Assembly: GCA_963719855.1 (NCBI GenBank)
Contig: CAVRDK010000002.1
Location: 1-64,000, forward strand
Direction of reading: 5' to 3'
Length of the DNA: 64,000 nt
Source of the DNA: CAIQPV01 sp963719855
GTDB taxonomy: Bacteria > Pseudomonadota > Gammaproteobacteria > Burkholderiales > Gallionellaceae
Shown here: positions 27,095-36,917 of the stretch, one piece after another
Layout of the letters: every line of letters starts with the position of its first letter
Position numbering within the stretch: position 1 is the stretch's first letter
Position numbers and translations under genes: made by a program
The notes under the pieces: model-generated
What the model was told of the DNA's origin: nothing
Seen by the model: the letters and a program-made list of their open reading frames with translations, nothing else
The model's database searches: none

Positions 27095-30000
27095 CTATTG
27101 CAGGATAAGTTCACGCCATGAGGTACGCCGCGTACTCCCGCCGCCGCCGCTGACGGGAGGTTGATTTAGGCTAGAGCCTCCACTCGACAAGGTGGTCAGT
27201 TCCATTACCGTTCCGTTGGGCAAAGTGTAGTAAGTCGGAGAGTTGCCGAATGAGGAGGAGCTAATGCCACCGCTTGCGTTGTGGCTGCCGAGTTCGACGG
27301 AAATAACCCCAGTAGTCGAAGTGGCGACCGCTGCGCCGGTCGCGTAGTTAAGGAACCAACTGAAACTGTAGCCCCCAACAGAACAAGCGTTCGCGGTGCT
27401 GGGGGTATTGGTGGTAAAACCCAACGTGCCTAGAGCAAGTATCGGGTCAGTGTTGTCGCGTTCGCCACTGGACGGGAAATTAATATACCAGCCGTACTGA
27501 GTGGAGAAATTAACCGACTTGCTCGAACCGGTGCGTACAGGGTAGCCGGCGGAGCAGATCGTTGCCGGAGAACCGCTCGGGCAAGTGGTGTCGACTGCAG
27601 TTTGCTGGACAAAACAGTTTGTCGTAGTCGTCAGTGAACAAGTTGAAGCTTGCGGACTGGAGTAGATCGCCGTGCCGGGTGAGGCTGTCGTCGAAACTGT
27701 AAGCGGATCCTTGATGCCATACATGGTTTGAACCAGAGTATTGGTCAAATCGCTGGTTCCCAAAAATTTGCCGGTGCCGACGAAGACGGCCACTTGGTTG
27801 CTGACGATGCCGACCTCCGGTTTGGTAGTGATCGGCTGGACATTGCCCGAAGAATCCTGCAACGTGACGATCAGTTGAGCTTCATAATTTTGAAGGCTGG
27901 ATCCCACATTGTTGTTGATATCGAATCGCCACACGTTGCCGAGCAAATCACCACCGTAGACTTCCAGTGCGGTATTATCGGAAGATGGGTTATTGACCCG
28001 GGCGCTGATGCGTGCCAATCCGCTCGGCGTGCCGACGCTGCCCACTCCGGTGCTGATGGTGCGGATAAGCGCACCGGTATACGCATTGAGTACATATAGG
28101 CGCCCCACGCCATCGCCGGTCGATTGTGGGCCGTTCGGGGCAGGGACATTGTTATACCCGGAAGTAAGCAGCACGACCCAAGTACCGTCAGCCAGCTTGG
28201 TGATCTGGGGATTGCCAAAGGAATAACCCATGTTCGGGTCGGTGAATTCCCAAAGTGCCTGAGGTTTTGCGGGATCAGTTACATCCAGTGCATAGTAGCC
28301 GGCTCCGCCGTCATTCAACCCGCCGACCAGAATAGTCCTCCAGCTGCTACTATAATTGGTTCCAATGACACTTGCGGAGCAGGTCGAAGGCAGAGTCTGC
28401 GGGCATATATCGCCTACTATCGGTGAGCCGTCCACAAAGAAACGATGCAGGGTTGCATAGCTCATGTCGGCAAGCAGATAGAGATTGGACTCCACCAGAT
28501 CCGGTATATAGGCCCAGGCTTCATAGCCTGATCCATCTCCCGCAGTGATGGTTGCCCCCCCCGCATTGAAAGCGTGTAGCATGCCATCGTTGGCACCGAC
28601 GTAAACCATGCTGTTGCGCTGGGTGGTAGACGCGAAAGTGGTGTAATTGGTATCTCCATAGCTAAATGAGGGTTGTCCCACATAGGCTATCTTGGAATTC
28701 ACGACATCGCCCAGAATATGGGTGCGCGCACGGTAGTATGTGCCGTAATTACTGATGTCACCGCGCAGATAACTCAACAGGTTGGCTCCGGCTGCTGCGG
28801 TCTGCTGGGCGCTGGTGAGACTGGTGTACTGGGACAGTCCGGAGATGTTATTCAAGTAGCCCTGTTCCGTCGCACTCATGTTAGCCCAGATGAACGACTT
28901 GAGCATTCCGCTATTCAGCCAGGCGGGGTCGCCGGTATAGGTACTTGCCGATGGATTGTAAGTGTAGATATTGCGCGAGCCGCCCCCCGCAGTTTGCGCT
29001 GCAAGCGTATCCAGCGCACCCTGTGCAGACCAGTCTACTATCGGGTTGCATACAGGCGAGCCGGAACAGTTTAACGCGCCGGTAGTCAGGTTGATCGACT
29101 CGCGGGTTACTTCGCCGGTCCAGTCCCCCGACATGAAGGACGAGCTGAATACAAAATTGTTGCCCGCACTGACGTTGGGATTGCTGGTGGTTGCCGCTGC
29201 CGAAGAACCGAGGCGTGCGCTAATGCCGGCCAGTGTACTGGCCAAACCGGTTGCCAACGTAGACGGATCGGTAGCACTGTAATAGGCGCCTCGCCCGTTT
29301 ACCGCCGCGTGCCAGAGATCATCAATATTATTGATCGAGCCAGAACTGGGTACGGGCCAAGTGCAGGTGCCGGATGCTTGCCAGGAGCAAATGGTTGATC
29401 CATCGTTGGCCGTTGCTCCGCTTGCGGTTACGCCGGTGTAAATGGCACAAAAATCACCGTCAGTCGCTGGGTTGCAGGCGGCAGTTAGGCTTTGGTAGAT
29501 AGGCGAGAAAACCATCGAGCCACGCGCGCCCAGCCCCAAAGTAAACGTCGTCATATGCTGTTGAGTCTGCTTGTCCAAATTGGATGTGGGCACGTCATCG
29601 AGGCATACGTCACCACCCGGGCCATATGTTATGCCGCCGACAGTACCAACTCCGGTGCAGTTGCCCAGAGAGCTGTCCCGCAGGTCCGTGACGTAATAGT
29701 ACTCTGCCACATCGGCCAGGGTATTGGACGTGCCGCCTGCTCCGGCAGTACAGGTGGTGGCTGTGTAGTTATTGGCTGAACTTGCCGACACGGGTGTGCA
29801 GGAAGTCACTGTTGTCGGACCGGTCGTCACGGTCTGGCAGGTCGTGGTGGTGTAATTATTGGCTGAACTTGCCGACGCTGGCGTACAGGAAGCCACGAGG
29901 GTCGGACCGGTAGTAAACGAACTACAACCGTTCGTACCCGGCGTACATGATGCACTCACGATGGTCTGGCAATCCGTCGCCGTACCCACCGTGTAAGGTG

Positions 30001-33000
30001 ATGACGAAGATTGCGCCACTGTCGCGCAAGAACTCGCGTTGACATAAGCACCTGAGCCTGATGCGCCCAACGAATATTGGCATTGAGTAGACGCGCCAAC
30101 CGTGTAGGGGGACGAGCTGGTTTTGGCTACGGCGGTGCAACTGGATGCGGGTGTCCATGCACCATCAAGGTATGAGCATTGTGTGGTGGTACCGACTGTA
30201 TATGTGGGAGATGCTGATTGAGCCACCGCCGTACAGGAACTGGTGTTGACCGGAGTACTCCAGCCAGAAGTGGAAGTTCCCGGGATGGCATACTGGCACT
30301 GGGTGGTATTTCCACTAGAATCTGGAGTCGTGGTCACCCCACACGAACTTGCGTTCGCCCATGCCGAGGTCACTACTGTTGCGCACTTCACCGCAGATGC
30401 CACTGACGTATTGTTTGGTGTTCCGGATTGGGCCACTGCCGTGCAACTAGGTGTTCCTGTGGCTGCACTCCAACCCGTGTAAGCGCAACTGCTATATATT
30501 TTTCCGTTCGAGTCGGCATTATTAAGGGTGTAACCCTGACTGCCAGTGATGGCACCAGCAAGAGTTGCGGACCCAGAGGCCACTGTATAAGCAGTAATTG
30601 TGGACGAAGCCGTGATGGGGTAAGTCGAGCCGGCGACGGTGACAACACTGCCGGAAACCGTGGCGGTATATCCGTTGCTGCCAACATTTGAATTGATAGC
30701 GCTAGCAACTTTAGAGGTGCTGCTGGAACTGGGGGCACTGGTAGTGCCTGTCAGGATTTCATGTCCATCTATCTTGATGGAACTGATAGTCGGCTTGCTT
30801 GAGGAAAGCCCGGAAACTGTAATAGTAAGATAGGCTGAGGTGGAAGTAATGCTTGCCGATGTGTTACAGGTAGTGGTGACATTTGCCACGGTGCTCAGAC
30901 CGCTGATAACCGAGCATTGCACGTTGGTGCCAACGGTACAGGTTCCAGATGTCACTACAAACCAGTTTGCATTGGCCAAGCCTGTTGCCGGAGCCGTGCC
31001 GCACGTGGCGGAGGTATGGTTGCACTGCATCAGAACTTTACTGAGGGTTCCCTGCAAAGTGCTGGTCTGACTTTGTAGTTGGGACGTTTGCGTCTGCAAA
31101 ACGCTCGAGCTTGATTGCAATTGCGATATCTGGCTTTGCAGCGTATCCGTGCGGCTCTGCAACTGTTGAAGCTGGCTCGTGCTCTGCCACACTTGTGTCA
31201 TGGTTTGCGTGGTTGCCGTACCGCCATCATTCATGGGTCTGGGTTCAATGTTGTCCTGTTGGCCGATGGCATTGTTATTAAGATCGTAGGTGTTGGGGCC
31301 GTTCCAAAATCCGTCGGTGGAAAGAATGACGAAATTCTGTTGGCAGGAGTATTGCATCGGATCCAGAGGCGTGACGCCATTCAGGTTGGCGGTAGCGCCG
31401 GTGACGGCGGCAAACGTATTGGTCGTAAACGTCATGCCGCCGCCGTCGTCGGTGATGACCGGTGCGTAGCCAACCGACCCCGCTATGCCGGTAATTGTGA
31501 CCACATTGCCTGATACTGTGGCGCCGTAGTCTGTTTGAACCATTGCGTTTATTTGATTGGCAATATTTGCCGCAACCGCACCGGTGGTAGTTCCGGTGGG
31601 GCAGGCGCTGCCGGTAAATGTGCAGTTCTGCGTTTCAGTGCCGTTCACGGTAATGCTGGTTACCCCGGTGCTGCCGCTTCCCCCCACCGTAATGGTGGCT
31701 CTGTAGGTGGTAATCGTGCCGAATTTATGCGCGTACAACTGCCCCACATGAGAAAGTGCTTCGCGCAGCGGCGTGGAATTGGCGGCAACGGAGGCATAGA
31801 GCTTGGTGTACCACTTATCCTTCTGGCAAGTGCCGGAACCCGCAGCACAGTTACCAGCGAAAGGGAGGATGTCCACAAAATCGGGAGATACGTTGTTGTT
31901 CATGGTCATGAACCCGACGCGATATGCGTTGGTAATCGGCGCGAATGCCAGACCTAGGCCGCTTTTCATCATTAACATGCGGTGGCTGTAATAGCTGTAC
32001 CAGTTGGCGAAGTTTTGCAGTTGGGCGGAACTGCTCTGTGTTGAAAAGGTGCCGGGGGTCACAGTCAAGCCCCCGCTGGGAGGCGTCGTTGAACCACCGT
32101 TATATTTGATGCTCACTGTGGCGCCCGACGCCGAATTCGGGCCGGTGACTGTGACCGTGTTGCCCGATACAGTGGCAGAATACCCGCTCGCGTTGATGCC
32201 GGTGGCGATAAGGGAGGCCAGTGTGGTGTAGGTAGTAGTGGATGCAGTAGAACCGGACGTAAGCAACTCAACACTATTATTCACCTTGATACTGCTGACC
32301 AAGGTAGAAGCGATGGCGGGGAAGGCAGTATAGGCATACGTCATGCCGTTGTAACCGCTGGCGTTGCTGACCGAAGGGTTATAACCGGCTGCGGTGCCCG
32401 GGCCAGTGATTGTGACGACGTTACTCGTGCAGGAGGGATAGCCGGGACAGGTGGCACTGTAGCCTGTTCCAGTGCAGTTTCCGGTTACTGTCGTGGTACA
32501 GGCGTTGATTCCGGTTACGATTTTTCCGGCAATGGTGTTGCGGCTACTTGATGAGCCAGTCGTGGCATTCAGTATCTGTGTGCCATTCACCGTGATGCCG
32601 CTGACCTTGGTGCTGCTCGATCCGCTGACCGTAATGGTGGCACCATTGGGTCCGCTGACCGTAATAGTGGTGGCCGGACTAGCCGAACTCATAACGGTCA
32701 GGGTGAATGGCGAAGAGCCTGAGGGAACGCCTGGACTGCTGCCGCTAACAGAACCACTGTTGCATTCGGTATAAAACGTACCGGATGTGTTGTAGTAATT
32801 CATCTGCCAACCGGCGGTCTGGGTGCCGGTATAAGTGTAGTAAAAAGCGGGGCCGGCGTAGCTGGGGGCTGAACTGGAACCGGAGCCGCTGCCGCCGGGA
32901 AAGGCTGTATTCAAATTAACAGTTCCCGCTCCGGTGTTATACCCGTCGTTATAGGCAGCGGTAAAGCTAGTTTGGGCACTGTTGTTGAGAGGGATCCCGG

Positions 33001-33295
33001 TGGAGTCTACCGGCACTTTATAAGTAATGTTGGGATTGTAGTAAACCCCGTTGCAATGGCTGCTGTTGTAGCCATAATTGCCGGAGAAGTTTTTAGCGTT
33101 GTCAGGCAGATAGTCCCAATCCATACTTCCGGAATCGTCCAGCATGACCATTACGTTGGGTGATGCCGAAACGGTAGCGGCCGTTCCCATCGGCGCGCTA
33201 TCAATGTCTGTTATGGCTGCATGGGCGGAAGCCACGGCCACGCAGAAAATGATGATGGCATTGCGGATGTGGTTGAAGATCTGACTGGTATTCAT
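27095..33295 (-). CDS. pilY1: PilY1-type type IV pilus tip adhesin, unusually large
   Basis: PilY1 caps and stabilises type IV pili, counters retraction and mediates adhesion and surface sensing. The 2066-residue protein has an N-terminal signal peptide and a von Willebrand A-like region with the MIDAS start MVMLDDSGSMDWD near residue 50. The C-terminal third (from about 1390) is the PilC/PilY1 beta-propeller, with VYVGANDGMLHAFNA, FFVDGSPIVGDIC and GGLNDGGAGYYALDVTDP. Unlike usual 1000-1700-residue members, it carries extra modules: four copies of a Ser/Thr/Gly-rich unit (about 198-322, 325-405, 525-622, 818-918), a Gln/Ser coiled coil (about 700-750), and Cys-rich repeats (about 938-1185). 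No canonical Asp-rich calcium loop was found. A perfect ribosome site (AAGGAGG) precedes the ATG. It ends the minor-pilin operon. Confidence 0.93.
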   Translation of the reverse strand: MNTSQIFNHIRNAIIIFCVAVASAHAAITDIDSAPMGTAATVSASPNVMVMLDDSGSMDWDYLPDNAKNFSGNYGYNSSHCNGVYYNPNITYKVPVDSTGIPLNNSAQTSFTAAYNDGYNTGAGTVNLNTAFPGGSGSGSSSAPSYAGPAFYYTYTGTQTAGWQMNYYNTSGTFYTECNSGSVSGSSPGVPSGSSPFTLTVMSSASPATTITVSGPNGATITVSGSSSTKVSGITVNGTQILNATTGSSSSRNTIAGKIVTGINACTTTVTGNCTGTGYSATCPGYPSCTSNVVTITGPGTAAGYNPSVSNASGYNGMTYAYTAFPAIASTLVSSIKVNNSVELLTSGSTASTTTYTTLASLIATGINASGYSATVSGNTVTVTGPNSASGATVSIKYNGGSTTPPSGGLTVTPGTFSTQSSSAQLQNFANWYSYYSHRMLMMKSGLGLAFAPITNAYRVGFMTMNNNVSPDFVDILPFAGNCAAGSGTCQKDKWYTKLYASVAANSTPLREALSHVGQLYAHKFGTITTYRATITVGGSGSTGVTSITVNGTETQNCTFTGSACPTGTTTGAVAANIANQINAMVQTDYGATVSGNVVTITGIAGSVGYAPVITDDGGGMTFTTNTFAAVTGATANLNGVTPLDPMQYSCQQNFVILSTDGFWNGPNTYDLNNNAIGQQDNIEPRPMNDGGTATTQTMTQVWQSTSQLQQLQSRTDTLQSQISQLQSSSSVLQTQTSQLQSQTSTLQGTLSKVLMQCNHTSATCGTAPATGLANANWFVVTSGTCTVGTNVQCSVISGLSTVANVTTTCNTSASITSTSAYLTITVSGLSSSKPTISSIKIDGHEILTGTTSAPSSSSTSKVASAINSNVGSNGYTATVSGSVVTVAGSTYPITASSTITAYTVASGSATLAGAITGSQGYTLNNADSNGKIYSSCAYTGWSAATGTPSCTAVAQSGTPNNTSVASAVKCATVVTSAWANASSCGVTTTPDSSGNTTQCQYAIPGTSTSGWSTPVNTSSCTAVAQSASPTYTVGTTTQCSYLDGAWTPASSCTAVAKTSSSPYTVGASTQCQYSLGASGSGAYVNASSCATVAQSSSSPYTVGTATDCQTIVSASCTPGTNGCSSFTTGPTLVASCTPASASSANNYTTTTCQTVTTGPTTVTSCTPVSASSANNYTATTCTAGAGGTSNTLADVAEYYYVTDLRDSSLGNCTGVGTVGGITYGPGGDVCLDDVPTSNLDKQTQQHMTTFTLGLGARGSMVFSPIYQSLTAACNPATDGDFCAIYTGVTASGATANDGSTICSWQASGTCTWPVPSSGSINNIDDLWHAAVNGRGAYYSATDPSTLATGLASTLAGISARLGSSAAATTSNPNVSAGNNFVFSSSFMSGDWTGEVTRESINLTTGALNCSGSPVCNPIVDWSAQGALDTLAAQTAGGGSRNIYTYNPSASTYTGDPAWLNSGMLKSFIWANMSATEQGYLNNISGLSQYTSLTSAQQTAAAGANLLSYLRGDISNYGTYYRARTHILGDVVNSKIAYVGQPSFSYGDTNYTTFASTTQRNSMVYVGANDGMLHAFNAGGATITAGDGSGYEAWAYIPDLVESNLYLLADMSYATLHRFFVDGSPIVGDICPQTLPSTCSASVIGTNYSSSWRTILVGGLNDGGAGYYALDVTDPAKPQALWEFTDPNMGYSFGNPQITKLADGTWVVLLTSGYNNVPAPNGPQSTGDGVGRLYVLNAYTGALIRTISTGVGSVGTPSGLARISARVNNPSSDNTALEVYGGDLLGNVWRFDINNNVGSSLQNYEAQLIVTLQDSSGNVQPITTKPEVGIVSNQVAVFVGTGKFLGTSDLTNTLVQTMYGIKDPLTVSTTASPGTAIYSSPQASTCSLTTTTNCFVQQTAVDTTCPSGSPATICSAGYPVRTGSSKSVNFSTQYGWYINFPSSGERDNTDPILALGTLGFTTNTPSTANACSVGGYSFSWFLNYATGAAVATSTTGVISVELGSHNASGGISSSSFGNSPTYYTLPNGTVMELTTLSSGGSSLNQPPVSGGGGSTRRTSWRELILQ

Positions 33296-33342
33296 GGCAA
33301 CCTCCTTGATGCTTTCGAGGATATTCTCAATGACAATTTGAA

Positions 33343-33963
33343 TTACATGGAGACGACAGCCTGAACGTAACTTTTCGCCCCGCGTGGTCCGCTGATGCGT
33401 GAAGTGATGCGGTAGTAAACCTGCCCGCTGTGATTCAGAGATTGATAGCCGGAGGTCTGGCTGCTGTTAGTGCCTCCGGCAACCGCTATGGGCGATGTGG
33501 AACAACCTGAGGTCGCTGGTGGCCCGCCGCCGGTACTGCACATACGATTGATGGTATAGGAGACGGTGTTGCCTGCTGCATCGGTCGGCAGTGTGACTCT
33601 TTGGCAAATAGCAAGGCCGTTCCACCAAGTTTCCCAGGTTGCCCCGCCAAGTGGAGGTTCGGTGCTCACAATATAGTTGGAGGTATAACCATTGCAACTG
33701 CCGATGGTGTCCTGATCGTTGTACAGATTAGCCGCATTTGCATTGTTTTGCTGTTCCAGCCAACCTATGGCCGTTTCAACACCGCCGTCGCCGGAGTGCG
33801 TTGCGGCTTGCTGGAAGGCAAGATTGCCTGCAATGATGTTGGTGGTGTCCACCGAACGCATCAGTTCTATGCCTGCCAGCGTCATTACCACCAGCACGAT
33901 CAGCGTGATCAGCAATGTAACGCCTTGCTGCCGGGCGCGGGGATTTAGAGGTTTGCTTAACAT
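33343..33963 (-). CDS. pilX: Type IV pilus minor pilin PilX-like
   Basis: A minor pilin that helps prime pilus assembly as part of the PilVWX/FimT tip complex. From the ATG at 33963 the protein has 206 residues: a short basic leader (NPRARQQG), then the hydrophobic helix VTLLITLIVLVVMTLAGIEL. Like other PilX proteins it lacks a strict FTLIE motif. The typical N-terminal SVDTTNIIAGNLAFQQAA and a Cys-containing C-terminal domain follow. The ATG overlaps the pilW stop (ATGTTAA) and follows AGGGAG. Longer open frame upstream is inside pilW and is not used. Confidence 0.88.
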   Translation of the reverse strand: MLSKPLNPRARQQGVTLLITLIVLVVMTLAGIELMRSVDTTNIIAGNLAFQQAATHSGDGGVETAIGWLEQQNNANAANLYNDQDTIGSCNGYTSNYIVSTEPPLGGATWETWWNGLAICQRVTLPTDAAGNTVSYTINRMCSTGGGPPATSGCSTSPIAVAGGTNSSQTSGYQSLNHSGQVYYRITSRISGPRGAKSYVQAVVSM

Positions 33964-35102
33964 CCCGTTACCACTCCCTGCATGGTTATGTTGCGGATGG
34001 GCACTACTGTCTGGAATACCTTGTAGTGGTAGTTCTGCCAATTGGCGGCGACATTGGGGATTTGCGTCAAGTTGATGGGGTTGGACACATTGCCCGGCAA
34101 AGGAGCCGCAGCCGCGACGGCAGTCGTTCCATCCCAAGTCGGGGCTGTCGTAATGACACTCGTGCCGCCGCCGCTGCCAATGGCCACAAGGGCGATACGC
34201 ACAACGGATACTCTGGCCCAATTACATGCTGTAGCGGGTGTGGTCTGGTCGAATGTGTCAACGATGCCGGTCATGGGAACGGCGTTGGTGTCGCGCCCGT
34301 ATTGCGCCTTGAGGCTGACGATGTTCCCGGCGATCGGCACCCATATCGACTGGTTCGCAGTGTTGATCGCCGCGTAGGCCGCAGAACCACAATTGTAGGC
34401 CATGTAATCGCATACCGTCAGATTGCCATTGCGGACGGCATAGACTTGCACTTTGGGCGTCTGGCCCAGGTTGTAGAGCGTTGGAAAAACGCTGCCTGGA
34501 AAAGTCAAGGCTACACCTGTGGCGACGGTCACGTTGGGGGCGGCAATGCTGTTGACTTTATCCAGAGTGAGCGTGCAGGCCGCCAGACGCACGGCATACT
34601 GGGCTATGACTCTGTCTGATATATTGTAAGAAGTCGGCGTTCCCACCGAGTAGACAGTCGGTGGAGTCGGTTGTGCACTGATGCTGTCCCCTTCTTCGGG
34701 ACCGTTGTAGTTACCGTAAATCACCATCACGGTGTCGGTGTTTGGGTCACTGGCTGCGGCAGGAATGGGGGTGGAGTTGATTGTCACGGGTGCCAAGGGC
34801 ACGGTTACGGTGCTTGCGTCAGTCGTTGTCGTCCACGTTACGCTGCACCCGATCAGGTTCTGCGCGCTGATGCCGTAACCGCTCTGCTGGATGTCGCGTT
34901 GAATGCCATAGAGCGCGATTGCCCCAGCGTTCTGTGCATCGCTGCTGCCGGAGGTGGTGCGTTTCTGATTTTCGGAAAAGGAGAGCATTTGCATCATGAC
35001 CATGATGCCCAGCAGGCCGATGGTCATGCCGACTATGATCTCCACCAGACTGAAACCGTCTGCCGGTTTGGTAACTCGTTGCTTGTGGAATGGCGCTGAC
35101 AA
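33957..35102 (-). CDS. pilW: Type IV pilus minor pilin PilW-like
   Basis: A large minor pilin of 381 residues. The prepilin site is in KPADGFSLVEIIVGMTIGLL, with cleavage after the Gly and Glu at +5, followed by the helix and the C-terminal pseudopilin domain with several Cys. The start codon appears to be TTG at 35102, preceded by AGGAG that overlaps the pilV stop. It belongs to the pilE-fimT-pilV-pilW-pilX-pilY1 operon. Confidence 0.9.
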   Translation of the reverse strand: MSAPFHKQRVTKPADGFSLVEIIVGMTIGLLGIMVMMQMLSFSENQKRTTSGSSDAQNAGAIALYGIQRDIQQSGYGISAQNLIGCSVTWTTTTDASTVTVPLAPVTINSTPIPAAASDPNTDTVMVIYGNYNGPEEGDSISAQPTPPTVYSVGTPTSYNISDRVIAQYAVRLAACTLTLDKVNSIAAPNVTVATGVALTFPGSVFPTLYNLGQTPKVQVYAVRNGNLTVCDYMAYNCGSAAYAAINTANQSIWVPIAGNIVSLKAQYGRDTNAVPMTGIVDTFDQTTPATACNWARVSVVRIALVAIGSGGGTSVITTAPTWDGTTAVAAAAPLPGNVSNPINLTQIPNVAANWQNYHYKVFQTVVPIRNITMQGVVTGC

Positions 35103-35111
35103 GTCAGACTC

Positions 35112-35618
35112 CTAGATGATTTGTGCCATTGCGATGTAGCAATGGGCGGCAGAGGGATTCAATACACCGCAGATGGTGCCGGTCGAGGCGGGTTCGTTGG
35201 GCGATTTCCAGAATATCGTGATGGTTACCTGGTCACTAGTGCTGGTTGCCGGGGGGGTCGGGGGCACTTGTGTAACCGTTACGATGGGCTGGTTCGCGGC
35301 GACGCCATTGACGCCGGGCAGGGCTGCTGCTACATCGGCTACCCAGTTGTTGTAGATAGCCCCGTTGGCACCTGCACCACCCTGAAAATTGGTTATCAGC
35401 GTGGCCGGCGTGCGATCACTCGCCCACATTTGTCCAATCAACTCGTTCGCCAGCAGGTTGGCATCGGAACGGTATTTGGCATCGCTGGAGAGCTTCACCG
35501 ATGCGGCCTGCAAGCCCATCATCGCAATTACGCCCATGGAAAAAATCAGAATGGCGACGAGTGCTTCGATCAACATCAAGCCTTTTTGACGGGGCGGAGT
35601 ATATGTACGGTGTTTCAT
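35112..35618 (-). CDS. pilV: Type IV pilus minor pilin PilV-like
   Basis: A 168-residue minor pilin beginning MKHRTYTPPRQKG, with prepilin cleavage before LMLIEALVAILIFSMGVIAM. Glu at position 5 of the mature form is kept. The C-terminal domain carries TITIFWKSPNEP and a Cys pair. The ATG at 35618 has the ribosome site GAGGAAC, so the longer open frame upstream is discarded. It lies 10 nt downstream of the fimT-like gene and 9 nt upstream of pilW. Confidence 0.9.
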   Translation of the reverse strand: MKHRTYTPPRQKGLMLIEALVAILIFSMGVIAMMGLQAASVKLSSDAKYRSDANLLANELIGQMWASDRTPATLITNFQGGAGANGAIYNNWVADVAAALPGVNGVAANQPIVTVTQVPPTPPATSTSDQVTITIFWKSPNEPASTGTICGVLNPSAAHCYIAMAQII

Positions 35619-35628
35619 CTCTGGTTCC

Positions 35629-36249
35629 TCAACAACCTGCAGGGTTGGCGGCCTGCGATAATGATGGGTCGCACATGCGTATCTGCCCGGCAGAAGAGAC
35701 GACCACATTCAGGCATTTCATCGGGCCACCCACTTGACGGCAGGTTCCCCCGGTGGGATTAGTAACACTGATAGTGACTGTGGCGGGAGCGGGGCATGCT
35801 GCATTGATCGCTTGCTTGCCCAGTCCGTTGAAGCAGATGACTGATTGGCCTGCCGCATCTACCGCACTGCCCGATCCTTCAGCACTCGGGCGCACCTGGA
35901 CAATGAGCGGGTCGCCGACAAAATTGGTGACGGACGAAGGGGCGCTGGCACAAGCGCCGGTAGGGTCGAGTTGACTGACCACCCAGTTGCTGTTGGTGGT
36001 GGACAGGGCGCAGGAGTTATCGGTCGTTGTCGTGAGTTGGAAACGCATCAGGGTATTGAGATGCACCGCTTCGCCCCGCGCCAACTGTAGCCCGTTCTGG
36101 ATGGCATCGGCAGTGGTACGGATCTGGGCATTCTGTATCCAGCTACTGAGGGCGGGCGCGGCTATGACAGCCAAAACACCAACGATCACCACAACGATCA
36201 AAAGTTCGATCATGCTGAAACCACACTTTTTGTGACGCAGGTTTAGCAC
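35629..36249 (-). CDS. fimT: Type IV pilus minor pilin FimT/GspH-like
   Basis: A pseudopilin with the signature CGFSMIELLIVVVIVGVLAV and the GspH-type downstream TTADAIQNGLQLARGEAVHL. Cleavage follows the Gly. The C-terminal domain has two Cys near the end. Start is uncertain: GTG at 36249 gives a short leader and a 7-nt overlap with pilE, while ATG at 36276 would give a longer leader and a 34-nt overlap. I favour the GTG, because the leader LNLRHKKCG has normal length. FimT binds DNA in some natural transformers; whether that holds here is unknown. Confidence 0.87.
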   Translation of the reverse strand: MLNLRHKKCGFSMIELLIVVVIVGVLAVIAAPALSSWIQNAQIRTTADAIQNGLQLARGEAVHLNTLMRFQLTTTTDNSCALSTTNSNWVVSQLDPTGACASAPSSVTNFVGDPLIVQVRPSAEGSGSAVDAAGQSVICFNGLGKQAINAACPAPATVTISVTNPTGGTCRQVGGPMKCLNVVVSSAGQIRMCDPSLSQAANPAGC

Positions 36250-36677
36250 ACGCCCCCCGTTTGGGTGATCCAGCAACTGTTTTGGGTGGCAATCCAGCTT
36301 GAATTTGCCGGGGCTATAATGGTCGATGTCTTGGTATTGTTCTGATCTATGGTGTAAGTAAATCCAGCCATGGAGCCTTTGCCCGTTGCCGTAATGGTAT
36401 AGGTATTCGCGTAGCCGTCCACAGACCCGCAGGAGAAAGTGTAATAACTGCTGGAGGTCGTGTCGGTAAAGCAGGCTGGACCGCCCACATAGTTACGGTG
36501 GTCCTGGTAATACTGCTCCATCGCTACGCGCTTGGTGGCAAGATTCGATGTGGCATCCGGAACCTTTCCCCTGATTGTGTAGTTGGAATAGGCTGGTACG
36601 GCTACCGTTGCCAGAATACCGATGATGGCAACGGTAATCAACAATTCGATCAAAGTGAACCCTTTTTGCAATTTCAT
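36243..36677 (-). CDS. pilE: PilE-type minor pilin
   Basis: A 144-residue pilin with the class IVa signature MKLQKGFTLIELLITVAII. Cleavage falls after Gly6, giving mature Phe1 and Glu5. The C-terminal domain has PilE-like features (KRVAMEQYYQDHRNYVGG, and a Cys pair near the end). It is the first gene of the minor-pilin operon and has the ribosome site AGGAGTG before the ATG. In Pseudomonas-like clusters pilE is last, so this order is different. As the first gene it may be expressed most strongly. Confidence 0.9.
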   Translation of the reverse strand: MKLQKGFTLIELLITVAIIGILATVAVPAYSNYTIRGKVPDATSNLATKRVAMEQYYQDHRNYVGGPACFTDTTSSSYYTFSCGSVDGYANTYTITATGKGSMAGFTYTIDQNNTKTSTIIAPANSSWIATQNSCWITQTGGVC

Positions 36678-36917
36678 GTTGCACTCCTGAATTTTTTACG
36701 TAGTGAACGATAAAACATAATTTGGAAACATGGCTAGTAGAATCCGATAAAAGGTATATTTGCCGGAATCTGCGGTGGTGTTTCACCTAATTCACGACAG
36801 TCGGCAGCTTAGTTTGCGCAGATCAGTTCTGTCGCAGAGCTTGTCGCAGAGCATTGACATGGCTGTAATTAACAATCATCATGGACTTAGCTATGCCAAT
36901 TCACAAGGAATGGATTA

